Assembly (NCBI RefSeq): GCF_014651115.1
Contig: NZ_BMWG01000027.1
Span: 1 to 64,000, forward strand
Origin: Streptomyces inusitatus
GTDB lineage: Bacteria; Actinomycetota; Actinomycetes; Streptomycetales; Streptomycetaceae
Direction of reading: 5' to 3'
Length of the DNA stretch: 64,000 nt
A program made the translations under genes and the position numbers. Position 1 is the first letter of the stretch. Every line of letters begins with the position of its first letter. Shown here one piece after another: positions 25,943 through 34,731 of this stretch. The notes under the pieces are model-generated. The model had not been told where the DNA came from. It ran no database searches and was given only the letters and a program-made list of their open reading frames with translations.

Positions 25943-28696
25943 ATGGAAGACGTACAGGACTTGCTGGCTCAGTACGGCCAGTGGCGCCGAGACGAGACCG
26001 CCTCGTACGACGATCGGGCCGAGCAGCTCGCTGACATCGTGACGTTGCTCCTGGGGCAGTCCGTACCCGGTGACTCCGTCCAGCGATACGACCACGAGGA
26101 CGGCCCCGGGCTCATGTACGAGTTCGAGGGATGGGACTACATCCTCAGGCTCGACGAAAACGACGACGAGCTGTTCCTTGGGCGCAAGAAGCTGATCCCC
26201 ACCTCGGGCGGAGCACACGGCGGGCGGTGGGCGTCCCTGGTGTGGACCGCAGATACGATCGGCGAAGATCTCGTCGCCAGGACCCGAGAGTTCGGCGGGA
26301 CGGTACTGGACCGGAGCCATCTGGAGGCGGCGGCTGCTGGGATGCGCCCCTTGGCTGAACTGATCAGGGACCACTTCCGCCGACGGCAGACGAATCTGCC
26401 CCTGCTGTCCCTGCTCACCGCTGGCGGCCGCGCCCCAGACGAATGGTCGATGACGCCGACCGCACGGCTGGTGTCGCCGCCCAGCGTGAAGACCCAGACA
26501 TGGGCGGGCACGAGCGCGGAACTCCTGCTCGTCGGACAGAAGCAGCAAGACCGGCCGACCGGGATGGCGCTGCTGCCCGACCAAAAAGCCCTGGTGACCA
26601 CCCCCAACGGTCTGCTCGAAGTCGATACCGTCCGGGGGAACGCCCACTGGTACCTCGCCCTGCCCGGCTGCCACGGCGCACCGGTCGTACGGGAGAACGG
26701 CGCCGTCCTGGTCCTCTGCGGCTCGACCCTGGTGCGCTGGCATGACGGTCGGCTGAACGCCATCGCGGGAGGGTTCGAAGACGGCGCGGTCCTTCTTCCC
26801 GGCCCGGACGGGGAGCCGTGGGTACTGTCCGGTTCCGGCGTCACTTTCAACACCGGCCAGGGGACCCTCGCGCTCACCCGCGCCGGCGACCAGGTCGGGG
26901 ACCAGGTGAGCTACCCGATCACCTTCGAAGCCTCGGTCCGATCAGCGGTCTGGCTGGACAGGCGCCGCTTCTTCCTCGCCGCCTCCGGGCACAGTGCCGT
27001 CATCGACCTCGCCCGCACCACGGACGCCGGACAGCTCAACGACTGGATCCGCACCCCCGTCTCCTACCCGGGGCACGTCCTGCCCGCAGGCACGGACAGC
27101 GTGGTTAGCGCATCGCCTGACGGCACCGGCATCGGCGTGGGCCTGCACCGCACCGAAATCACCAGCCGCACCAGCGAGCCTCTGCTGCACACCCAGCTCG
27201 GCGAGATCTTCGGACTCGTCCAGGAACCCGACGACGGCCCGGCCTACCTGCTCGCCTCACTGCCTGACAACGACCCCACCCACGTCCGGCCAGTCCTGAT
27301 GCGCCTCACCGGCCACCACACATCCGCCCCCACGATGCCCCCGCCTCCTGTCGCCCCAACCATCGGCTACGAGGCGGTGAGCCAGTCAGCCCGGGGCGAG
27401 CGCCGGGACTACCGGCTCGACAGACTGCCCCTGGCCCGCGAGGGCCAAGCCGAGGTGTTCCGCGCCGAACACAAAGACACCGGCACCATCGTGGCCTTCA
27501 AGAAGCGCATCGGCAAAGGCGCGAGGGACGAACGGCGCATGCGCCGCGAGGTGGAGGCCGCCCTGAAGTTCGGCGGCAATCCGCACGTCATGCCAGTCCT
27601 CGACTTCGGCCCCGCACACGACTGGTTCGTCATGCCGCTCGCCGAGGCCACCGTCGAGGACAAGCGAACCGAACTGCAAGACCCCGCCCAGCTGCACATC
27701 CTCGTGGGTGCCGTTGCCGCCGGCCTGGCCGACGCACACCGGCACGGCTGGATCCACCGGGACATCAAGCCGTCCAACATCCTGCTCCTGGAGGGCCGAT
27801 GGACGGTTGCGGACTGGGGCATCGTGCGCCGCGCCCGCGGCGAGACCAGCACCGCCGGCCTCCTGACCCGCGCTGGCATCGGCACCGAAGGTTTCGCCGC
27901 ACCCGAGCTGTCCGTCGACGGCCACGACATCACCCCCGCCAGCGACATCTACAGCCTCGGACAGCTCATCGGCTGGATCTCCACCGGCACCTGGCCCCAG
28001 GCGAACGTGCCCCTACTGCCTCCGCCCGGACCGTGGTACGGCGTCGTACGCCAGGCCACCCAGCTCGACTCCGCCCAACGACCCCAGGACATCAACACCT
28101 TCCTCAACCTCGTCGAACGCGAGACGGGCTTCCAGGACGAACTCCCCATCACCCGCGCAACCCGCCTCCTCGAAGACGCGAACGAACGCGGCGACACCGC
28201 CGCAGCTGCCCAACTCCTCACCCTCGCCGCCGACCAGCCCAACTCCTACGAGCTCTACCTCGACGTGGTCACCAAGCTGAACATCCCTGACGCCACGGCC
28301 GCGCTGCTCGCCAACCCCCAGCAGACCACCGCCGTCCTGCAGGCCCTGACTGGACACGCAGCCGGAGACCGAGGCGACTGGCCCACCTGGGAGGAGGCCG
28401 ATCGAGCCGTGTGGTGGCTCCTCCGCGTCGCCTGCCTCTCCGCACAAAAACACCAGTGGCCCATGCTCGACGACGCGGTCCAAGGGATGTGCGACTGGGA
28501 CGGCCGCTGGGACCGGTGGGACCCGCGCAACACCATCCGAGACTGGCTGCGCACCCTGACCGGTCAGGCCGCCGCCACCGTGGCCTCCGCACTCCGCGCC
28601 CAGCCGCACGGTGCCCGCCACTACCACGAAGTGATAGACGACCGCCGCGCTGACACAGCCATCCGCAGCGCCATCCACGCTGCTCAGCGCACCTGA
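25943..28696 (+). CDS. Nuclease-like / beta-propeller / Ser-Thr kinase fusion protein, island cargo
   Basis: A 917-residue protein. Residues ~1-150 resemble the restriction-endonuclease-like modules found on bacterial NTPases (GWDYILRLDENDDELFLGRKK, then SHLEAAAAGMRPLAELIRDHF), but no clear D…ExK is visible. Residues ~170-460 are strand-rich and Gly/Asp-turn-rich, fitting a beta-propeller. The kinase (~490-730) has Lys520 in VAFKK, HRDIKPSN (605-612), DWG instead of DFG (624-626) and APE (653-655). The last ~190 residues are helical and unassigned. The start is ATG 25943 after GGGGGATCAG. Likely an infection sensor-effector; inference only. Confidence 0.8.
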   Translation: MEDVQDLLAQYGQWRRDETASYDDRAEQLADIVTLLLGQSVPGDSVQRYDHEDGPGLMYEFEGWDYILRLDENDDELFLGRKKLIPTSGGAHGGRWASLVWTADTIGEDLVARTREFGGTVLDRSHLEAAAAGMRPLAELIRDHFRRRQTNLPLLSLLTAGGRAPDEWSMTPTARLVSPPSVKTQTWAGTSAELLLVGQKQQDRPTGMALLPDQKALVTTPNGLLEVDTVRGNAHWYLALPGCHGAPVVRENGAVLVLCGSTLVRWHDGRLNAIAGGFEDGAVLLPGPDGEPWVLSGSGVTFNTGQGTLALTRAGDQVGDQVSYPITFEASVRSAVWLDRRRFFLAASGHSAVIDLARTTDAGQLNDWIRTPVSYPGHVLPAGTDSVVSASPDGTGIGVGLHRTEITSRTSEPLLHTQLGEIFGLVQEPDDGPAYLLASLPDNDPTHVRPVLMRLTGHHTSAPTMPPPPVAPTIGYEAVSQSARGERRDYRLDRLPLAREGQAEVFRAEHKDTGTIVAFKKRIGKGARDERRMRREVEAALKFGGNPHVMPVLDFGPAHDWFVMPLAEATVEDKRTELQDPAQLHILVGAVAAGLADAHRHGWIHRDIKPSNILLLEGRWTVADWGIVRRARGETSTAGLLTRAGIGTEGFAAPELSVDGHDITPASDIYSLGQLIGWISTGTWPQANVPLLPPPGPWYGVVRQATQLDSAQRPQDINTFLNLVERETGFQDELPITRATRLLEDANERGDTAAAAQLLTLAADQPNSYELYLDVVTKLNIPDATAALLANPQQTTAVLQALTGHAAGDRGDWPTWEEADRAVWWLLRVACLSAQKHQWPMLDDAVQGMCDWDGRWDRWDPRNTIRDWLRTLTGQAAATVASALRAQPHGARHYHEVIDDRRADTAIRSAIHAAQRT

Positions 28697-28938
28697 GCAG
28701 CGGCGGTGTCCCTGCATGGTCTGTGCTATCCACAGGTAGGAACGCGGTGAGGACTCAAGACCGGCTGGGCGAATGCCCATGACACGCTGACTGGGTTCAC
28801 CTCGCCCGCGGCCCCAGCCGTCGATGCACCACTCCAGCGGACACGCCCGGCGGCGCCGTCGGGCACCCGCACTCATGTTTCTGCGGCTCCAGTGCCGCCG
28901 CTCGGCTCCGGTTCTCCTCCGGCTCAGCGGTTGGAGAC

Positions 28939-30171
28939 TTATGTTGTCCTGCTCCCACCAGCTCGGGCGTGGGCTCGGAGACTGCCCTTGCGCCGATCCA
29001 CGTGCAGCGCCGCCTGCAAGGCTGACGACGTGCCGCGGCGCATGGCGCGTAGGTAGTAGCTCGCGGCCGGGTCTCGATTGATCGACTGAAAGACGAGGGG
29101 AAAGAGGCGCTTGGTGGCTGCGTCGTGGTTCTGGATGCCAAGAAGGGTCTCGGCGATGCCGAGGACTGCGCCGGTGACAACCGCATCGTCGGGTGGAGCG
29201 GAGTAGGCCCGCGAGTGGTGGCGCTTGCCTGGCTTCGCCTGGAGATCGCGGTATGCCTTGTGCCGGCGTTCTGCTTCTGTGTCGAGGGCAGATGCAAGGC
29301 TCAGGGTGGCCGCGTAGGTGCGCCCCGTGGGCCAGGACGCGAAGATCAAGACCATGAGGGTGCGCAGGTCCATGAAGTAGTGACTGATGGAGACCGGCGT
29401 TCCGATGCTGTGCGTGGTGTCGCGGTCTGGTGCCGTCAGGAGCGTGACGAGTCGGCGCTGGACGCGAAGGAGTTCATCGCGCGACTGGTCATCCAGCGGG
29501 CCACTGCGGTCGGGGAGCGGACCGTCGAGTGAGTAGCCGCAGGCAGGGGGTTGAGCGGATCGGGCTGATCCCGCGTTGCTTCGGCACTGGGCGGGGTGCA
29601 GGCTGCCGTCTCCGGGTCGGGGGATCAGGCTTCGCGTGCGGGCGGTGAATTGCACGAGTTGGTCGCAGGCCGGGCATCGGTGCCGGAGGAAGCAACGGTG
29701 CTTGAGGCAGGCGAAGACCACGGGGAGACGCCAAAGCCGCTGCCAGGGCCCACCATGCCGTTGCTGGATCTCGCTGCCGTCGCCTGCGAGGCAGTGCGGG
29801 CAGTATCGGGTGGACCGGAAGTAGGCCCACGGGTTGTTGTTGATCACTGATCGGGTGACCTTGGCCGAGGTGTGGGTGAGGTCGAGTGGGCCGTATCGCG
29901 GGCTGAGGGAAGCCAGTCCAAGCCCGCTGACTTCGTCTGGCGTGAGCCGAGTGACCTGCGCGAATACCTGTGCCGTGTCGGCGCCCACCGCGTGCAGGAA
30001 TCCCAGAGGGAGGAGCCCGGCGGGCCGCTGGGACAAGCCGGTGCGGGTGGCGATGTCGCCCGGGGCGGTGCCCAGACGGTGGGCGAGGCGCAGGACGTAG
30101 CCGGGCAGGCTCTCGTCGGCCAGAGGGGCCAGGCCGCGGGGCAGCTGGCGAGGTTCCGTGACCATGGTCAC
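28939..30171 (-). CDS. tniQ: TniQ-family (TnsD-like) transposition targeting protein
   Basis: A 410-residue DNA-binding target selector of Tn7/Tn5053-like transposons. The TniQ domain is at the N-terminus (LPRGLAPLADESLPGYVLRLAHRLG, ~10-34). A zinc-finger arrangement follows: Cys124/Cys127 in YCPHC, then CLKHRC and HRCPAC at about 155-169. The C-terminal ~200 residues are helical. The ATG overlaps the tniB stop by 4 bp. An in-frame second ATG two codons later is equally possible. It is the last gene of the transposition operon. Confidence 0.85.
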   Translation of the reverse strand: MTMVTEPRQLPRGLAPLADESLPGYVLRLAHRLGTAPGDIATRTGLSQRPAGLLPLGFLHAVGADTAQVFAQVTRLTPDEVSGLGLASLSPRYGPLDLTHTSAKVTRSVINNNPWAYFRSTRYCPHCLAGDGSEIQQRHGGPWQRLWRLPVVFACLKHRCFLRHRCPACDQLVQFTARTRSLIPRPGDGSLHPAQCRSNAGSARSAQPPACGYSLDGPLPDRSGPLDDQSRDELLRVQRRLVTLLTAPDRDTTHSIGTPVSISHYFMDLRTLMVLIFASWPTGRTYAATLSLASALDTEAERRHKAYRDLQAKPGKRHHSRAYSAPPDDAVVTGAVLGIAETLLGIQNHDAATKRLFPLVFQSINRDPAASYYLRAMRRGTSSALQAALHVDRRKGSLRAHARAGGSRTT

Positions 30172-31434
30172 GCTCCTCCGGCGGCGCGGTCACCGCGGTC
30201 GTCGAAGACCGTGTCGCGGCCTCGGCGCCGTGGGTTGGGCCTGGCCTGGTGTGCAGGGTGAGGCTCAGCTTCAGGGATCTCGGGAATTTCGGAAGGGTCC
30301 CGGTCGGCGAGATTGCCCAGCCGGATGGGGATCGTGGCCAGCTGTTCCGGTGTGAGCATCTCGGTGCCGGATTCGATCGCTTCGCTGCTGCCGGCCTCGA
30401 TGAGGCGCTTAAGCAGGCCGACGATCCCACGGGTGCGGCGGTAGAGGTACTCCGGCATCTCTCCCTCGGTGAGCATTCCGGGCCAGGCCCGGAACAGCCT
30501 GAGTCGGTCTTCGATCCCGGCCAGGTGCTCGATGAAGGCGGTCATGCCCTCGGTGGTGTCATAGTCGAATGGGTCGAGGTCGACCAGGTCGAAGCGCCGC
30601 TCGGTCTGGGTGGCGGCTGCTGGATTGTGGCTCTTGCCGGAGTGGACCGGCGGGACGATCCACTGGCCGGTGTTCGGGTCGGCGAAGCCGCCCCTGACCA
30701 AGCCCGAGCGGGGAATGTCGACGCCGATGAGGACCAGGGTGACGTTCAGGTCCATCAGCTCGCGGATGAGGTCGAGGGTGTCTTGGTCGTCTTCGCGGTG
30801 GAGGCGGAGTCTGGTGATGTCGTCCAGCAGCAACGCGGTAGTGCGATGGTCCCGCAAAGAGTCTTTAGACCGCGCGGATCAGTCCGTTGAGGGTCTTGGG
30901 GTGCGGGGCGCCGTAGAAATCGAGGATGGTCGCGCAGAGCGCTTTCGGTGTGGCCCGTACCGGGGTGCGGCAGTAGGCGACCGGGACGAAGAGGTCGCGG
31001 GTGCCTTCGACCGGGGGAGGCAGAAGCTGGTGGTGCAGGTCCCGCCAGACGTCTTCGAAGCCAGCCGCGGCGGCGCAGGCCGTTTCGGTCTTGCCGAGGT
31101 ATCCGCCGCCGCTGATCATCAGGCCGTCGCGGGTGCCCGGCTCGAAGTTCAGCGCGTTGTTCCGCAGCCTGGACCGCATGAGCTTGGTGATTCTGGCGCT
31201 CATCGGGGTCTCCAGCAGCCCGATGTTCATGTGGGTGGCTGTGCGGTGGATGTCATGCAGACCTCTGCCCCGGGGGCTGAGTGCCGTGTATTCCTCCAGC
31301 GAGAGCTTCGGGGCCGGGGTGAACAGGTCCCGTTGCCTGCGCCACTGCTGCCAGCCCTCGCGGCGGGTGCGGTCCGGTGCTGATCCGGCTCGCAGGAACG
31401 GAACGATGCCGCTCTCATTTGTTCGGTCCGCCAT
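30168..31434 (-). pseudogene. tniB: TniB/TnsC-like transposition ATPase, split by a one-base frameshift
   Basis: An AAA+ regulator that connects target selector and transposase. The 5' part (31434-30865) encodes 189 residues with Walker A SGGGYLGKT (108-116) and ends in LIRAV plus TAA. The 3' part continues in another frame as KDSLRDHRTTALLLDDITRL, holding Walker B LLLDD, the sensor stretch LVLIGVDIP and a helical end to 30168. Removing one base (the A at 30867 on the plus strand) joins them into one ~422-aa protein with no gap. So this is an indel or a sequencing error. A +1 programmed shift seems less likely, because GTC cannot easily re-pair. Neighbours overlap it by 20 and 4 bp. Confidence 0.85.
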
Positions 31435-33676
31435 CGGGCTGGTCCTCCTCGTCGCCCTCGGGTAGTAGGAACAGGTCGCGGTTGCGCAGGGACGTGCCGA
31501 GGGCAGGAGGCGGTGCGGGCCGAGCTTTGACGGCCTGTTCGCGACGGTGCCGCCGTGCGTCGTCGATGCTGGCGTCCGCTTCCCGGGCTCGCTCGGGCCA
31601 ACGCAGTGGGGTCACCACTGTGCTGGGTGGCGCCTGGCGCGCGGTGCCAGGGCCAACTTTCGGCGGGCGGTCGCACTGGGCGGCGTCAGCCTGGGTGACC
31701 TCGCGTGTGTGCTCGGTCCGCACGGCCTTAGGCATCCGGGTCTTCCACTGGCTCACCGGAATACGGGAGCCGATCAGCTCCAGGAGGACGGGAAGTAGCT
31801 CGTCGTCCGTTCGAGGCCGCAGTCCATGGGCTTCGGCCTTCTTGAGCAGTTCGCGTACCCGTGCGTCGCCAAAGGCGGGGGCCTGCCCGCTGGGCGGCAG
31901 CCCGGTCCAGGGCAGCGGGTGCCAGTCGTGCGTGAGCGGGTCCTGGAAGAACACCGTGCGGCGGTCTCTGGGGTCGCGACGGATGATCCACTGGCCCTTG
32001 TGCTTGCCGCCGCGGGTGGAGCGCTGGCCCCGATAGGGGTCCAGGGAGCGGCTGTCGTACCAAAGTCCGAGAACCTTCACCCCGCGCCGGGGATCGATCT
32101 TCTGAACATAGTGAACGGGCAGCAGTTCGTAGAACAGGTCCGGTGACGGGATCTCCATGGCGAAGCCAGCCTGTGCGAACGAGGCCGCGAACAGCGAGTT
32201 GGGGCTGTGATCGCCTCCGAGGTCCCAGCTGGGTGCGTACTCGCCCAGCTTGCGCCGCTGCCAGACTGAGACGATCCAGGTGGCAATCAGGTGTTCCATC
32301 TCGTCGATGGTCAGCACCGCGTCGCCCTCCGGGTCAGCGCCGCGGTCGGCGGGGTCGATGCCGGTGTAACCGGGCAGCTGCTCGAACAGCAGCGTCCTGA
32401 TCGCTCCGAAGGCCCGTTCGACCGCTGCCTTGTCGGTCGGCCGTAGGACGCGTGCGGGAAGGATGTTGCAGCCAAGCACCCGTTGGACGTCGACCAGGTG
32501 ATGGTTGCGGTAGACCGAGCCGTGGTCGGTGGTCACGGTCTCCGGGGTGAAGAACGGCAGGCCGGCGACCTTGTGCCCGGCGAACTCGGCGACCACCGCG
32601 GCGGGCAGGCCGGGATAGGGCCACTCCAGTTCCTCGCCCCAGTCGGACCGCATGGGCAGCGGCAGCATCACGTCCCGCAGCAGCATCGCGACATCCACGG
32701 ACTTGTCGGAGACCACGGTGAGGCGGAAGGCGCAAAGAGCGTGTGTATGGACGCCCATGGCGAGTGTGAGGTGGGTTCTCACCGGGTCACCGAACACGCC
32801 ATCACGGACCACCACCGGCAGAACCGTGGTATCGAGCGCTACTACCTGGCCCGGACGGTGGACCAGCACGTGCCCGTTCTTAATCGGTAGTTCGGCGGAC
32901 CGGGCATAGCGCTGACGGGTTCCGCCCGGCCCGAACCACTCCCGCCAGACGGCCCGCAGGGTGTTGTAACAGGGAACGGTGATGTCCCGGCTGGGGAAGG
33001 TTTCCCGTACGTACTGGTGGATCATGCGCTCGCGGGTCCGCATCGTCACCTTCGAGCGGTGGAGCGTCTCCGCCCGGACGGCGAAGATCGCCTCGCGGAT
33101 CTCTTCGGTAATGCTGGGGTGGCCACCGCTCTTCCTCAGCCATCGCTCGTCGGCGCAGCCGACCAGTCCGGCCTCCCGCCGGCGCTGGTCCCACCGGATC
33201 AGGGTGCGGTAGCCGACCCGGTCCAGGCCCAACAGCTTGGCCTGCTGCCGGTCCATCGCCTTCAGCTCGGCGACCTTGGCTAGTCGGCGGTCCGTCAACG
33301 TCGTCGTGGCCGGGTCGTACTGCGCTCTCGGTTCACCCGGCCCCGCGCGCAGCGGATCCCCACTGCGAAAACCTGTCTCGACCTCCAGCAGGTGGGCCAG
33401 CCGACAGGCGGCCAGCTCCCGCCGTCCCGGCTCCAGATCCTGTGCGTTCTTCGGCTGACGCCCGCGACTGGCTCCTGGTGCCGAGGTCGTTGACGCCGGG
33501 CGACAACCGGGGTTGTTGGCGAGGAAACGGAAGCTCACGCGCTGCCGAGAGCCGTCGTCCCGGACCAGCTGCACCCGGCCCAGCTCCGGCTCGCGGCGCT
33601 CGACCGTCCACTCCGTGCCGTCCAGCACCAGCGCCGCCCCTGGAGACAGGTCCAGGACATGCGCGGCCCTCATCAC
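31415..33676 (-). CDS. tniA: DDE transposase TniA (TnsB-like, Mu/integrase catalytic core)
   Basis: A 753-residue transposase that cuts and joins the 3' ends of the element. The N-terminal ~270 residues are DNA-binding HTH modules (CADERWLRKSGGHPSITEEI, typical of this family). The RNase-H-fold core has Asp282 (VALDTTVLP), Asp384 (VTTDHGSVYRN) and Glu420 (DKAAVERAFG). A beta-barrel and helical C-terminus follow, with a Pro/Arg-rich tail. Length fits TniA/TnsB of the actinobacterial TnsA-bearing group. The ATG overlaps the tnsA stop codon by 4 bp. Confidence 0.9.
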   Translation of the reverse strand: MMRAAHVLDLSPGAALVLDGTEWTVERREPELGRVQLVRDDGSRQRVSFRFLANNPGCRPASTTSAPGASRGRQPKNAQDLEPGRRELAACRLAHLLEVETGFRSGDPLRAGPGEPRAQYDPATTTLTDRRLAKVAELKAMDRQQAKLLGLDRVGYRTLIRWDQRRREAGLVGCADERWLRKSGGHPSITEEIREAIFAVRAETLHRSKVTMRTRERMIHQYVRETFPSRDITVPCYNTLRAVWREWFGPGGTRQRYARSAELPIKNGHVLVHRPGQVVALDTTVLPVVVRDGVFGDPVRTHLTLAMGVHTHALCAFRLTVVSDKSVDVAMLLRDVMLPLPMRSDWGEELEWPYPGLPAAVVAEFAGHKVAGLPFFTPETVTTDHGSVYRNHHLVDVQRVLGCNILPARVLRPTDKAAVERAFGAIRTLLFEQLPGYTGIDPADRGADPEGDAVLTIDEMEHLIATWIVSVWQRRKLGEYAPSWDLGGDHSPNSLFAASFAQAGFAMEIPSPDLFYELLPVHYVQKIDPRRGVKVLGLWYDSRSLDPYRGQRSTRGGKHKGQWIIRRDPRDRRTVFFQDPLTHDWHPLPWTGLPPSGQAPAFGDARVRELLKKAEAHGLRPRTDDELLPVLLELIGSRIPVSQWKTRMPKAVRTEHTREVTQADAAQCDRPPKVGPGTARQAPPSTVVTPLRWPERAREADASIDDARRHRREQAVKARPAPPPALGTSLRNRDLFLLPEGDEEDQPDGGPNK

Positions 33677-34530
33677 TCACCACCCGCCGGGTGCACGACG
33701 ACGGAGCGGTCCCCGAACGGCTCCCCCAGATCGACGCCGAGCTGCCGGTGCCAGAGGAGGTGCAGAAGCTGGGCCCGGGCCAGCGGAGGAAACGGCGCCG
33801 CGTCCGCGAGTTCGACGAACGCTGGTCGCTCCCGAGCCGCCGCCAGCAGGGTCGGTCGCAGCGCAAGTGGATCGGACAGGTGCCGCCGCTGGGAAGAGAA
33901 CACGTCGACCGCTGCCGAGACGTGTTCCACCCACTCCGCCGCAACTGTGTAATGCCAGCCGCAGGCCAGTGCGACCTCGGCGGCTGCGGCGAACGCCTCC
34001 AAGTCCTCCGGCTCGATGAGCGCTCGCGGCCGTACATCGATCAGCCAGACACCGGTCCGGGTCACCGCGAGGAAGTCCGGGATGTGCCCCCGCCGCGCAG
34101 TCACCGTGTCGAACCGCAGACGCATGGGCTGCGACACCACGTCGACGAGGCCGGCCGCAAAGTCCAAAGCCAGCAGCAGACGGGCCTCCTCCAAGCTTTC
34201 GGCACCGTGATGACGCCCTGTACTGACAAGAAACTGGAGGCCAGGGCGGTGGCGTTGGGCTCGGCGCCACGAGAACCAGCGCAGGGGGTTGCCTCCGGCC
34301 ACTGGCGCCTCGGCCAGATCCCGCACCATGCACGACACTTCATCGCCCGCCGTACGCCACGTCGCCGTCCAACGACGGGTCCACCCCGGCCGCAGGTCCA
34401 GTCCGCCCCGGCCCGCCGCGACGGACACAGGAACGAGCAGCTCGTCCCACCTGCACCTGTGCGACCACAACCCTCTGCTCTGGGTCTCGCCCCCGGGCGG
34501 AAGATGTACGCGAGAACGTGCTCCGTCCAC
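33673..34530 (-). CDS. tnsA: TnsA-like transposon endonuclease
   Basis: A 285-residue restriction-enzyme-fold protein that cuts the 5' strands so that the element leaves by cut-and-paste. Motifs in order are GQRH-like RRAQRHRPGL (~89-98), the catalytic-type Glu in ESLEEARLLLALDF (~111-124), PDF with Asp152, and WLIDVRP (162-168), where family members usually have E/DxK. Arg instead of Lys at 167 is unusual. The start is uncertain: GTG 34530 has GGAG only 3 nt away, and homology begins near residue 35. It is the first gene of the operon and its upstream region holds the end repeats. Confidence 0.8.
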   Translation of the reverse strand: MDGARSRVHLPPGGETQSRGLWSHRCRWDELLVPVSVAAGRGGLDLRPGWTRRWTATWRTAGDEVSCMVRDLAEAPVAGGNPLRWFSWRRAQRHRPGLQFLVSTGRHHGAESLEEARLLLALDFAAGLVDVVSQPMRLRFDTVTARRGHIPDFLAVTRTGVWLIDVRPRALIEPEDLEAFAAAAEVALACGWHYTVAAEWVEHVSAAVDVFSSQRRHLSDPLALRPTLLAAARERPAFVELADAAPFPPLARAQLLHLLWHRQLGVDLGEPFGDRSVVVHPAGGE

Positions 34531-34582
34531 AGCTCCAGCGAACCCGCACCGTTGACGAGCACGAGGAGATTCTCCGGAGCTG

Positions 34583-34698
34583 GTGACAACATGATTGAGA
34601 ACAGCCCAGAAGTGACAACTACTGCGCGCATCCGGTGACAGAAAGCGCTGAGATCCTCGGAAAACCGCCCAGGTCAGCGGGCGTCATCGGTGACAACA
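34583..34698 (-). repeat. Right end of the Tn7-like element: four transposase-binding repeats
   Basis: GTGACAAC at 34583 and 34612, GTGACA at 34635 and GTGACAACA at 34690 are direct repeats. Read outward-in on the minus strand the terminus is TGTTGTCACC, a TG…CA end. Several irregularly spaced TnsB sites in one end are characteristic of Tn7-like elements. The boundary is placed after ACA at 34698. Confidence 0.72.
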
Positions 34699-34731
34699 AT
34701 CGCTGCGAGTCACACCGATCCAGGCCGCGCC

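Larger units (their letters stand above)
21792..34698. mobile_element. Tn7-like (TnsA-TniA-TniB-TniQ) transposon with nuclease and kinase cargo
   Basis: About 12.9 kb. Transposition genes are at the right: tnsA, tniA, frameshifted tniB and tniQ on the minus strand, each overlapping the next. Four GTGACA repeats lie between tnsA and the right boundary (…GTGACAACA, ending 34698). Two TGTCAC copies at 21792 and 21811 lie in inverted orientation at the left, and they match right-end copies over 9 and 11 nt. Cargo is an OLD-type nuclease and a divergent nuclease/kinase pair, in DNA of visibly lower GC at the left. No 5-bp target duplication was found, so the left limit is approximate. TGTGTCGC at 21748 is a possible true terminus. 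Confidence 0.7.

Noticed and set aside
28697..28938. Transposon end inside the gap between the kinase gene and tniQ
   Set aside because: ATGTTGTCC near 28942 is only a partial match to the end motif and stands alone; no repeat cluster is present.
30862..30872. Programmed frameshift as the explanation for the split tniB
   Set aside because: A +1 slip at GTC-TAA would put a non-cognate codon in the P site. A simple indel or sequencing error is more likely, so I call it a pseudogene and keep the alternative only as a test.
34101..34631. Minus-strand ORF overlapping the 5' part of tnsA
   Set aside because: The first ~45 residues look protein-like, but the rest is Arg/Gly/Cys noise in the frame antiphase to tnsA.
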